Assembly: GCA_947177115.1 (NCBI GenBank)
Contig: CAMWTG010000213.1
Span: 1-5,053, forward strand
Reading direction: 5' to 3'
DNA length: 5,053 bases
DNA from: an uncultured Clostridia bacterium
GTDB lineage: Bacteria; Bacillota; Clostridia; Oscillospirales; Oscillospiraceae
In this document: one piece after another, positions 1 to 5,053 of the stretch
Layout of the letters: every line of letters begins with the position of its first letter
How positions within the stretch are numbered: the stretch's first letter is position 1
Notes under the pieces: generated by a model
Databases searched by the model: none
Told to the model about the DNA's origin: nothing
What the model saw: the letters and a program-made list of their open reading frames with translations, nothing else
Program-made: the position numbers and the translations under genes

Positions 1-101
1 GCGGAGACGGGAAATCTCTGGTTATCACTGAGCTCCAGGCCGATGGAGGCAAGCGAATGGCTGCGGCGGACTATCTGCGGCGGCATCCTGTCCGGTTATA
101 A
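1..101 (+). CDS. fmt: Methionyl-tRNA formyltransferase, C-terminal end (partial)
   Basis: This is the 3' end of a gene that starts before the window. Bases 1-2 finish a codon, the frame runs from base 3, and TAA is at 99-101, leaving 32 visible residues. Readable pieces are GDGKSLVITELQ, then GGKRM and AAADYLRRHPV. This matches the usual tail of the Fmt C-terminal domain, a small beta-barrel ending in an 'ELQ..GKKRM.a.dFLrGh' pattern. Fmt formylates the methionine on initiator tRNA using 10-formyl-tetrahydrofolate, in the cytoplasm. The call rests on this short motif and on position: in clostridia fmt commonly sits directly upstream of a YugP-type peptidase (sometimes with a DUF116 gene) and rsmB. 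The gap to the next start is 13 bases, so co-transcription is likely. The catalytic N-terminal domain is outside the window and cannot be judged. Confidence 0.85.
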   Translation, partial: GDGKSLVITELQADGGKRMAAADYLRRHPVRL

Positions 102-102
102 A

Positions 103-110
103 GGGAGGAG
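103..110 (+). promoter_or_regulatory. Ribosome binding site of the zinc peptidase gene
   Basis: GGGAGGAG at 103-110 contains a full GGAGG core (104-108) six bases before the ATG at 115. It decides the start: the in-frame ATG at 43 lies inside fmt, has no such site, and would add 24 residues unlike the family N-terminus. Confidence 0.85.
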
Positions 111-114
111 AGCT

Positions 115-816
115 ATGCCATTTTATTATAATTCGATTTATTGGATCTTGCTGGTCCCGGTGTTGATCCTTTCCATTTACGCCCAGGCGAAAGTCAGTTC
201 CAGCTTTAACCGTTATAGCCAGGTACGCAACTGCCGGGGCGTTACCGGAGCCCAGGCTGCCTATGAGGTCTTGCGGGCACACGGTATCCACGATGTGGCC
301 ATCCGGCCCTGCAGCGGGAAACTCACCGATCACTACGATCCGCGGGACAATACCATCTATCTTTCCCAGCCGGTGTATAACGCGGCCACGGTGGCTGCGG
401 TGGGCGTTGCCGCTCATGAGGCGGGCCATGCGGTGCAGTACGCCATGGGATACGGCCCGGTCCGTGTCCGTTCCGCCATCATACCGGTGACCCAGTTTGG
501 TTCCCAATTTGCGTTTATTGTTCTGATGCTGGGATTGTTCCTGTACTCTCAGCCGCTGTTTCTGATAGGCATTGTTCTGTTCAGTTTGACCACACTGTTC
601 CAGCTGGTGACTCTGCCGGTGGAATTTGATGCTTCTGCCCGGGCCCTGGGAACGATTGATGGAGCCTATCTTCTGGACGAGGATGAGCGCAGGGGAGCCA
701 GGAAGGTCCTCACCGCCGCCGCGCTGACCTATGTGGCGGCGCTGCTGATGAGCCTGCTGCAGCTGCTGCGGTATCTGCTGATCTTTGCCGGACGGGACAA
801 CAGGAGGCGCGGATGA
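115..816 (+). CDS. yugP: Membrane zinc metallopeptidase, YugP family
   Basis: A 233-residue integral membrane protein of the YugP/Zn_peptidase_2 (DUF-type neutral zinc metallopeptidase) family, a usual length for that family. The zinc site is visible: HEAGH at 101-105 gives two histidine ligands and the catalytic Glu102, and Glu170 in LPVEFDASARA is the likely third ligand. Hydrophobic segments lie at about residues 8-23, 131-146, 148-168 and 203-225, so the active site sits between membrane helices. Residues 24-100 form a more polar stretch that includes GVTGAQAAYEVLRAHGI, typical of the family. The start at 115 follows a strong Shine-Dalgarno site and gives MPFYYNSIYW, a family-like N-terminus. 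It follows fmt by 13 bases, and its stop overlaps the rsmB start by 4 bases. The substrate of this family is not established to my knowledge. Membrane protein quality control or processing is inference only. Confidence 0.9.
   Translation: MPFYYNSIYWILLVPVLILSIYAQAKVSSSFNRYSQVRNCRGVTGAQAAYEVLRAHGIHDVAIRPCSGKLTDHYDPRDNTIYLSQPVYNAATVAAVGVAAHEAGHAVQYAMGYGPVRVRSAIIPVTQFGSQFAFIVLMLGLFLYSQPLFLIGIVLFSLTTLFQLVTLPVEFDASARALGTIDGAYLLDEDERRGARKVLTAAALTYVAALLMSLLQLLRYLLIFAGRDNRRRG
802..807 (+). promoter_or_regulatory. Ribosome binding site of rsmB
   Basis: A perfect AGGAGG at 802-807, five bases before the ATG at 813 and inside the last codons of the peptidase gene. It fixes the rsmB start at the ATGA overlap (813-816) and allows both coupled and independent initiation. 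Confidence 0.85.
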
Positions 817-2129
817 GCAATGGCAGGGAAACGGCCTTGGAGACGCTGACCGCCTGCCGCCGTCTGGATGCGTGGTCGGACAATAATTTGAAAACAGCCT
901 GCCGCGGACTGGACCGCCGGGAGGCTGCACTGGCGTCCAGGCTGGTTTATGGCGTACTGCAAAACCGGGCGCTGTTGGATTTCTATCTGGATGCCTTTTG
1001 CAGTCAGAGCTTCGATTCCTTGGAGCCTTTCATTCGGGACGTCCTTCGTTTGGGAGCCTATCAGATCCTGTATATGGACCGGGTGCCGGACAGCGCCGCC
1101 GTGGACGAGAGCGTGGAGCAGGTGAAGCGGAAGAAGCACCGGCGGGCCTCGGGGCTGGTCAACGCTGTGCTGCGGCGGCTGAGCCGGGAAAAAGAGCGCC
1201 TGCCGGAGATTCCCGCCGGCGACCGGGCCGGGTATCTGTCCCTTCGTTACAGCCATCCCGGCTGGCTGGTCCGGCGGCTTATCGATCTGCTGGGGGAAGA
1301 GGAGGCCGAGGAATATCTCCGTCTGGATAATGAAGCGGCACCCACTGTGATCCAGCGTAATCCCCTGCGTTGTGGACAGGATGAACTGCTGGAGGGCCTT
1401 GCGGCCTCTGGAGCGGTAACGATGCCCCATCCCTGGCTGCCGGATTGCTGGCATTTGTCCGGCGGCGGGAGTTTGGAGGCTATGCCCGCCTTTCAGCGGG
1501 GATGGTTTCAGGTACAGGACGCTGCCGCCCGGTCTGCCGTGCTGGCTGCCGGAGTGAGATCCGGAGGCCGGGTGCTGGATGTATGCGCCGCGCCGGGGGG
1601 AAAGTCCTTCGCGGCGGCTGCAGTTATGGAGGACACGGGGGAGGTCATTGCCTGCGATATTCACCGGCACAAGCTGGAGCTAATCGCCAAGGGCGCGGAG
1701 CGTATGGGGCTGACCTGCATTCGTCCGGAGCTGGCCGATGGACGGCAGGCCCGGGAGGAATGGCTGGAGGGCTTTGATACGGTGTTGTGTGATGTACCCT
1801 GTTCGGGACTGGGCATCATCCGGAAGAAGCCGGATATCCGCTACAAAGACCCAGTCCAGCTTACTGGCCTGCCGGAGATCCAGCGGGCCATTCTGAATAA
1901 TGCAAGCCGGTATGTAAAGCCGGGCGGCGTACTACTGTATGCCACCTGTACCATATTACCGGAGGAGAACCAGAGCGTGACTGCGGATTTTTTAGCCAGT
2001 CACAATGGATTCAGCCTGGAAAGCTTTTCTTTGCCGGGGCTGAGTGAAGAAAACAATGGGAGCCTGACCCTGTGGCCTCAGCGCCACGGAACAGATGGCT
2101 TTTACATCTGTAAGATGAGGAGAGCATGA
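813..2129 (+). CDS. rsmB: 16S rRNA (cytosine-967-C5)-methyltransferase RsmB
   Basis: RsmB uses S-adenosylmethionine to make 5-methylcytosine at 16S rRNA position 967 (E. coli numbering), in the cytoplasm during ribosome assembly. The protein has 438 residues, normal for the family. Residues 1 to about 130 form the NusB-like RNA-binding domain (for example SRLVYGVLQNR at 42-52 and ASGLVNAVLRRL at 112-123). A linker domain follows, then the Rossmann methyltransferase fold. Visible motifs are VCAAPGGKS at 257-265 (SAM binding), Asp282 in ACDIH, Asp309, DVPCSGLG at 327-334 with Cys330, and YATCT at 376-380 with Cys379. In the m5C methyltransferase family the TC-motif cysteine (here Cys379) is the nucleophile, and the PC-motif cysteine (Cys330) helps release the product. 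Both are present, so the enzyme looks active. The gene overlaps both neighbours by 4 bases, consistent with translational coupling. Confidence 0.96.
   Translation: MSNGRETALETLTACRRLDAWSDNNLKTACRGLDRREAALASRLVYGVLQNRALLDFYLDAFCSQSFDSLEPFIRDVLRLGAYQILYMDRVPDSAAVDESVEQVKRKKHRRASGLVNAVLRRLSREKERLPEIPAGDRAGYLSLRYSHPGWLVRRLIDLLGEEEAEEYLRLDNEAAPTVIQRNPLRCGQDELLEGLAASGAVTMPHPWLPDCWHLSGGGSLEAMPAFQRGWFQVQDAAARSAVLAAGVRSGGRVLDVCAAPGGKSFAAAAVMEDTGEVIACDIHRHKLELIAKGAERMGLTCIRPELADGRQAREEWLEGFDTVLCDVPCSGLGIIRKKPDIRYKDPVQLTGLPEIQRAILNNASRYVKPGGVLLYATCTILPEENQSVTADFLASHNGFSLESFSLPGLSEENNGSLTLWPQRHGTDGFYICKMRRA
2117..2122 (+). promoter_or_regulatory. Ribosome binding site of rlmN
   Basis: GAGGAG at 2117-2122 lies just before the ATG at 2126, within the last codons of rsmB. 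Spacing is short (5 bases from GAGG, 3 from AGGAG), but with the ATGA overlap at 2126-2129 it supports this start. Confidence 0.7.
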
Positions 2130-3151
2130 ATACAGACATACGATCCATGACGCTGGAAGAGCTGACGGCGGCTCTGAGAGAACTGGGGGAGCCCGCTTTC
2201 CGCGGCAGGCAGGTGTTTACCTGGCTCCACCGGGGCGTCCGTTCCTTTGACGAGATGAGCGACATATCGAAGCCCCTTCGGGAAAAGCTGGCCGGGGTGT
2301 ACCGGGCCGATGGTCTGACCGTGTCCCGGAAGCAGGTTTCTGAAAATGACGGCACCATAAAATATCTGTGGGAACTCCATGACGGCAACTGTATCGAAAC
2401 GGTGCTCATGCGCTACCGCCACGGCAACACCGTCTGCATTTCCAGCCAGGTGGGGTGCCGCATGGGCTGCGCCTTCTGCGCTTCTACCCTGGGCGGGAAG
2501 GTCCGGGACCTGTCGCCGGGGGAGATGGCGGAGCAGGTGATATTTACCCAGGCCGACAGCGGCGTCCCCATATCCAATATCGTCCTCATGGGCATTGGGG
2601 AACCGATGGACAACCTGGACAATGTGCTGAAATTCCTAGAGCTGATAAATCACCCTCTGGGGCTGCATATCGGGATGCGGCATATCAGCCTTTCCACCTG
2701 CGGCGTTATCCCCGGGATCCGGCGGCTGGCGGAGCTGGAGCTGCAGCTGACGCTTTCCGTTTCTCTCCATGCGCCTGACAGCGAGACGCGCAGCCGGATC
2801 ATGCCGGTGAACCGGGCCTATGATGTGGAGGAGCTGTTTTCTGCCTGCCGGGGCTATTTTGAAAAGACCGGCCGCCGTATCAGCTTTGAATACGCCATGA
2901 TCGATGGCGTCAACGATGCCGGCTGGCAGGCGGATCTGATTGTCAAAAAACTCCGGGGCATGCCGGGGCACGTCAATCTGATCCCTCTCAACGATGTGGC
3001 GGAGAGCCCGCTGAAGCCAAGCCGCCGTGTGCGGCAGTTCCAGCAGCGGCTGGAGCGCCAGGGGGTCACCGCCACCGTGCGGCGCAGCTTGGGCGGCGAC
3101 ATTGATGCCAGCTGCGGCCAGCTGCGGCGGAAGGAGATGATGAAGGCGTGA
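2126..3151 (+). CDS. rlmN: Dual-specificity radical-SAM RNA methyltransferase RlmN
   Basis: RlmN methylates C2 of adenosine: A2503 of 23S rRNA, and A37 of some tRNAs in E. coli. This 341-residue protein has all expected elements. The N-terminal part (about 1-95) is the helical RNA-binding domain with the FRGRQVFTWLHRG pattern. The radical-SAM cluster motif is CRMGCAFC (Cys111, Cys115, Cys118) holding a 4Fe-4S cluster. GIGEP at 156-160 is the SAM-binding GEP region. The two mechanistic cysteines are Cys104 (seven residues before the cluster, as Cys118 in E. coli) and Cys330 in DASCGQL (equivalent to the methyl-carrying Cys355). Glu91 fits the conserved glutamate in E. coli position 105. The DASCGQL ending and the normal methyl acceptor context favour RlmN; I cannot rule out Cfr by a tree, but the operon and the housekeeping style argue for RlmN. 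The start overlaps the rsmB stop, and the stop overlaps a possible small GTG-started frame. Confidence 0.96.
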   Translation: MNTDIRSMTLEELTAALRELGEPAFRGRQVFTWLHRGVRSFDEMSDISKPLREKLAGVYRADGLTVSRKQVSENDGTIKYLWELHDGNCIETVLMRYRHGNTVCISSQVGCRMGCAFCASTLGGKVRDLSPGEMAEQVIFTQADSGVPISNIVLMGIGEPMDNLDNVLKFLELINHPLGLHIGMRHISLSTCGVIPGIRRLAELELQLTLSVSLHAPDSETRSRIMPVNRAYDVEELFSACRGYFEKTGRRISFEYAMIDGVNDAGWQADLIVKKLRGMPGHVNLIPLNDVAESPLKPSRRVRQFQQRLERQGVTATVRRSLGGDIDASCGQLRRKEMMKA

Positions 3152-3348
3152 AAAAAGAGATGTCCTTCCTCTTCGCTGCCGTGCCCATGTTCAGCGGACA
3201 GTCTGCGGGAAGCGGCCCCGATTTCATCCGGGAAATGGGACAAGCCGGCGGAGCTGTTTCGGACTGTGGGGCGGACATGGTGCAAACCATGTTTTATGGC
3301 GTGGATGCGCCAGAAACATATCTTCGGCTTTCGTTGCTCCACAAATGA
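3148..3348 (+). CDS. Possible small protein of unknown function (66 aa)
   Basis: I do not recognise this frame. It would start at GTG 3148, overlapping the rlmN TGA (3149-3151) as GTGA, the same 4-base arrangement seen at the two junctions upstream. AAGGAG at 3131-3136 is a fair Shine-Dalgarno site, although 11 bases of spacing is long; an internal ATG at 3160 is an alternative start. The product begins MKKEMSFLFAAVPMFSG, so it has a basic start and a short hydrophobic run (about residues 6-14), too short for a confident signal peptide or membrane helix. It has one cysteine (Cys40) and no motif known to me. By my count 41 of 66 codons end in G or C, which suits a moderately GC-rich coding region, but the last 20 codons look less gene-like. 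The frame also covers three short hairpins. It may be a real coupled small gene, a remnant, or chance. Confidence 0.35.
   Translation: MKKEMSFLFAAVPMFSGQSAGSGPDFIREMGQAGGAVSDCGADMVQTMFYGVDAPETYLRLSLLHK
3275..3295 (+). other. Hairpin with GCAA tetraloop and short T run
   Basis: A perfect 7-bp stem (3275-3281 with 3286-3292) closes on a four-base GCAA loop, a GNRA-type tetraloop. Stem and tail share the first T of a TTTT run at 3292-3295. Only three of seven pairs are G-C and the T run is short, so this would be a weak terminator at best. An RNA stability or attenuation element is equally possible, and so is chance. Confidence 0.35.
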
Positions 3349-3368
3349 GAAGTGCCGAGGATCGGAAA

Positions 3369-3373
3369 AGAGG
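3369..3373 (+). promoter_or_regulatory. Ribosome binding site of the PP2C phosphatase gene
   Basis: AGAGG at 3369-3373, in an A-rich context. Three in-frame ATGs follow at 3376, 3382 and 3385, at spacings of 2, 8 and 11 bases. The 8-base spacing favours 3382. The upstream in-frame GTG at 3352 has no good site at normal distance. Confidence 0.6.
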
Positions 3374-3381
3374 CTATGACT

Positions 3382-4122
3382 ATGATGAACGTATGGGGCA
3401 TGACAGACATCGGCCTGGTGCGGCGGGAAAACCAGGATGCCTATGCTGTCCATGTCAGTGAGGAAACCGGGTTTACCATCTGCGTGGTCTGTGACGGTAT
3501 GGGCGGACCCGGCGGAGGAAAGCTGGCCAGCCGTTTGGCGGTGGATGCGTTTTTATCCGCCTGCAAGGGCAACCTTCGGAAGGGAATGGACTGGGAGCAG
3601 GTGCGGGAGGTGACGGCTTTTGCCGTGGCGGAGGCCAACACCGCTATTTATGAACGCTCCTGCGCCGGGAACGGCCTGCGGGGCATGGGCACCACGCTTG
3701 TTTCCGCCGTAGTGCGGGAAGGGGAGGCGCTGCTGGATAACGTAGGAGACAGCAGGGCTTATTTGGCCCACGGCGGCGGCATTTCCCGGATCACCAGGGA
3801 CCACTCCGTGGTGGAGCGGCTGATAGAACAGGGGAGCATCACCGAGGAGGAGGCCCGCAGGCATCCCAACCGGAATATTATTACCAGGGCGTTGGGCCCG
3901 GACCGGGAGGCTCTCAGCGACAGCTACCGGGTCTCTCTGGAGCCGGGGGACTGTCTGTTGCTGTGTACCGATGGCCTTACCGGTACGGTAACGGACCAGG
4001 AGCTGGCCGATGAGATTCTCCGGGGCACGGAGGACAACCAATGCTTGGACCGCCTGCTGGAACTGGCCAAGGGCCAGGGCGCGCCGGATAATGTGACCGC
4101 CGTGCTGCTGCGCCGGCAGTGA
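3382..4122 (+). CDS. prpC: PP2C-family Ser/Thr protein phosphatase (PrpC/Stp type)
   Basis: A soluble metal-dependent phosphatase that removes phosphate from serine and threonine, normally the partner of the PASTA kinase encoded next door. With the chosen start it has 246 residues, the size of B. subtilis PrpC. PP2C motifs appear in order: RRENQDAY at 14-21 (Asp19), CDGMGG at 37-42 (metal-binding Asp38 and Gly39), GMGTT at 101-105, VGDSRAY at 121-127 (Asp123), TRDHS at 138-142, a flap region with EEARRHPNRNIITRALG at 156-172, LCTDGLT at 194-200 (Asp197), and GAPDNVT at 233-239 (Asp236). All metal ligands expected for the two- to three-metal centre are present, so it should be active. There is no membrane segment. 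The start is uncertain among ATGs at 3376, 3382 and 3385; I chose 3382 by Shine-Dalgarno spacing. It is 25 bases from the kinase gene, so expression is probably shared. Confidence 0.94.
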   Translation: MMNVWGMTDIGLVRRENQDAYAVHVSEETGFTICVVCDGMGGPGGGKLASRLAVDAFLSACKGNLRKGMDWEQVREVTAFAVAEANTAIYERSCAGNGLRGMGTTLVSAVVREGEALLDNVGDSRAYLAHGGGISRITRDHSVVERLIEQGSITEEEARRHPNRNIITRALGPDREALSDSYRVSLEPGDCLLLCTDGLTGTVTDQELADEILRGTEDNQCLDRLLELAKGQGAPDNVTAVLLRRQ

Positions 4123-4131
4123 GCTGGGAAG

Positions 4132-4137
4132 AAAGGA
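4132..4137 (+). promoter_or_regulatory. Ribosome binding site of the kinase gene
   Basis: AAAGGA at 4132-4137, ten bases before the ATG at 4148. An in-frame TTG at 4142 is too close to it, and the ATG gives the family-like start MERYIGKMLDNRYEIL. Confidence 0.6.
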
Positions 4138-4147
4138 ACGCTTGACT

Positions 4148-5053
4148 ATGGAACGATACATAGGAAAGATGCTGGATAACCGCTATGAGATCCTGGAGGT
4201 CATCGGGACCGGGGGCATGGCGGTGGTATTCAAGGCAAAGTGCCACCGGCTCAACCGTCTGGTAGCCATCAAGATGCTGAAAAAGGACCTCAGCGAGGAT
4301 GCGGAGTTCCGCCGCCGGTTCCATGATGAGTCTCAGGCTGTTGCCATGCTGAGCCATCCCAACATTATGGCGGTATATGATGTCAGCCGCCGGGGGGATA
4401 TGGATTATATCGTCATGGAACTGATCGATGGCATCACCCTCAAGCAGTATATGGAGCGGCGGGGGAAGCTGAATTGGCCGGAAGCGCTGCATTTCATCAC
4501 ACAGATCATGAAAGGGCTCAGCCATGCCCACAGCCGTGGCATCGTCCACCGGGACATCAAGCCCCAGAATATCATGGTCCTTCGGGACGGAACGGTGAAG
4601 GTAACGGATTTCGGCATTGCCTTCCTCTCCAACGGCTCCAATCCCTCCAACGAGGCCATTGGCTCCGTCCACTATATTTCTCCCGAACAGGCCAAGGGGG
4701 ACTATACCGACAACCGCAGCGATATCTACTCCGCCGGCGTGGTGCTCTATGAGATGCTTACCAGCCGTCTGCCCTTTGACGGCGCGGATCCGGTAAGCGT
4801 GGCCATCCAACATTTTAGCGCTGTGCCTCTCAGTCCCCGGGAGATCGACCCGGAAATCCCGGAGGCCCTGGAGCAGATCTGTATGAAGGCCATGGCCCCG
4901 GACCGGAACAAGCGCTATTCCACAGCCGATGAAATGCTGGCGGAGCTGGAGGCATTCCGTAGGGAGCCCAGAATCAAGGTTGACTCTTCTGCCGAGGAGC
5001 TGCGGCGGGAGACGGGCAGGCCGGACGAGCCTACCCGGCATCTTCCCAACACG
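4148..5053 (+). CDS. prkC: PrkC/PknB-type Ser/Thr protein kinase, kinase domain (3' end outside window)
   Basis: The frame stays open to the last base: 302 codons are visible and the gene continues. Residues about 13-272 are a complete Hanks-type kinase domain. Visible are the glycine loop GTGGMAVVF (20-28), the ATP-anchoring Lys42 in VAIK, helix-C Glu61, the hinge VMELIDG (89-95), catalytic HRDIKPQN (134-141, Asp136), DFG (154-156), GSVHYISPE (172-180), Asp192 in SDIYS, and Arg256. Residues 273-302 are a charged juxtamembrane stretch. Family members then have one membrane helix and extracellular PASTA repeats that sense peptidoglycan fragments or lipid II; that part cannot be checked here. 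The activation loop between DFG and SPE contains serines (161, 164, 167, 173) but no threonine, unlike B. subtilis PrkC and M. tuberculosis PknB, where threonines are autophosphorylated. The adjacent PP2C gene is the expected antagonist. In clostridia rsgA and rpe often follow, but they are not in view. Confidence 0.95.
   Translation, partial: MERYIGKMLDNRYEILEVIGTGGMAVVFKAKCHRLNRLVAIKMLKKDLSEDAEFRRRFHDESQAVAMLSHPNIMAVYDVSRRGDMDYIVMELIDGITLKQYMERRGKLNWPEALHFITQIMKGLSHAHSRGIVHRDIKPQNIMVLRDGTVKVTDFGIAFLSNGSNPSNEAIGSVHYISPEQAKGDYTDNRSDIYSAGVVLYEMLTSRLPFDGADPVSVAIQHFSAVPLSPREIDPEIPEALEQICMKAMAPDRNKRYSTADEMLAELEAFRREPRIKVDSSAEELRRETGRPDEPTRHLPNT

Larger units (their letters stand above)
3152..3381 (+). 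other. Loose gap between rlmN and the phosphatase gene
   Basis: About 230 bases in an otherwise packed operon. Besides the doubtful 66-codon frame it holds three short inverted repeats. One is at 3217-3239: an ATTTC/GAAAT stem extended by CCC/GGG around one bulged G. One is at 3275-3292: ACATGGT/ACCATGT around GCAA, followed by TTTT. One is at 3297-3312: TGGCG/CGCCA. No clear -35/-10 promoter pair stands out. An internal promoter, attenuator or processing site is possible but unproven. Confidence 0.4.

Noticed and set aside
43..114. Upstream ATG giving the zinc peptidase 24 extra residues
   Set aside because: It lies within fmt, has no Shine-Dalgarno site, and the added residues are charged and unlike the family N-terminus; ATG 115 has GGAGG at six bases.
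741..780. CTG-rich stretch resembling a triplet repeat
   Set aside because: It encodes leucines of the last membrane helix of the peptidase with preferred CTG codons; the run is interrupted and explained by protein composition.
25..930. Long minus-strand open frame opposite the zinc peptidase (301 codons)
   Set aside because: Low-complexity, Gln/Pro/Arg-rich product without motifs, opposite a gene with a clear HEAGH site and a strong ribosome binding site; a GC-rich antisense shadow.
729..1670. Long minus-strand open frame opposite rsmB (313 codons)
   Set aside because: No recognisable domain, and the plus strand encodes a complete RsmB with all catalytic motifs.
2126..3151. Cfr-type antibiotic resistance methyltransferase instead of RlmN
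   Set aside because: The gene is embedded in the conserved fmt-rsmB-rlmN-prpC-prkC order, shows host-like composition and has no mobile element nearby; RlmN is the simpler reading.
3275..3295. Rho-independent terminator ending the translation part of the operon
   Set aside because: The stem is only 7 bp with three G-C pairs and the T run is four bases; too weak to call a terminator, so it is kept only as a hairpin.
2854..3453. Minus-strand open frame crossing the rlmN-prpC gap (199 codons)
   Set aside because: It runs into both conserved genes, lacks motifs, and I saw no good ribosome binding site; the plus-strand small frame has better, though weak, support.
3977..5041. Minus-strand open frame of 354 codons opposite prpC and the kinase
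   Set aside because: The plus-strand kinase frame contains every Hanks motif in order; the antisense product shows no motif and arises from codon bias.

Overview
The window reads as a continuous stretch of one plus-strand operon from a moderately GC-rich member of the Bacillota, class Clostridia. An Oscillospiraceae-like gut clostridium is my best guess. That rests on gene order (fmt, YugP-type zinc peptidase, rsmB, rlmN, PP2C phosphatase, PASTA-type kinase), which matches the def-fmt to prkC cluster of clostridia, and on the style of the protein sequences. No taxonomic search was possible.

Layout. Bases 1-101 are the last 32 codons of methionyl-tRNA formyltransferase (fmt). A strong Shine-Dalgarno site leads into a 233-aa membrane zinc metallopeptidase (yugP family, 115-816). 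Its stop overlaps the start of rsmB (813-2129, 16S rRNA m5C methyltransferase) by 4 nt. rsmB overlaps rlmN (2126-3151, radical-SAM 23S rRNA/tRNA m2A methyltransferase) in the same way. Then comes the only loose stretch, about 230 bases (3152-3381). It holds a weakly supported 66-codon frame that starts with a GTGA overlap on rlmN, plus three short hairpins. After it come a PP2C-family Ser/Thr phosphatase (prpC/stp, 3382-4122) and, 25 bases on, the N-terminal kinase domain of a PrkC/PknB-type Ser/Thr kinase (4148 to the window end, cut off before any membrane segment or PASTA repeats).

How the genes fit together. fmt, rsmB and rlmN serve translation: initiator tRNA formylation and modification of 16S and 23S rRNA. 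prpC and prkC form the usual phosphatase/kinase pair that controls cell-wall and growth state in Gram-positive bacteria. The YugP-type peptidase is a membrane protein of unclear role that travels with them. The 4-nt overlaps and short gaps support co-transcription. I saw no convincing promoter or terminator.

Novelty. Most of the window is ordinary conserved housekeeping sequence, and I do not see a new defence system, mobile element, CRISPR array or RNA gene. The points worth a second look are the small-ORF/hairpin gap between rlmN and prpC and a kinase activation loop that carries serines but no threonine.
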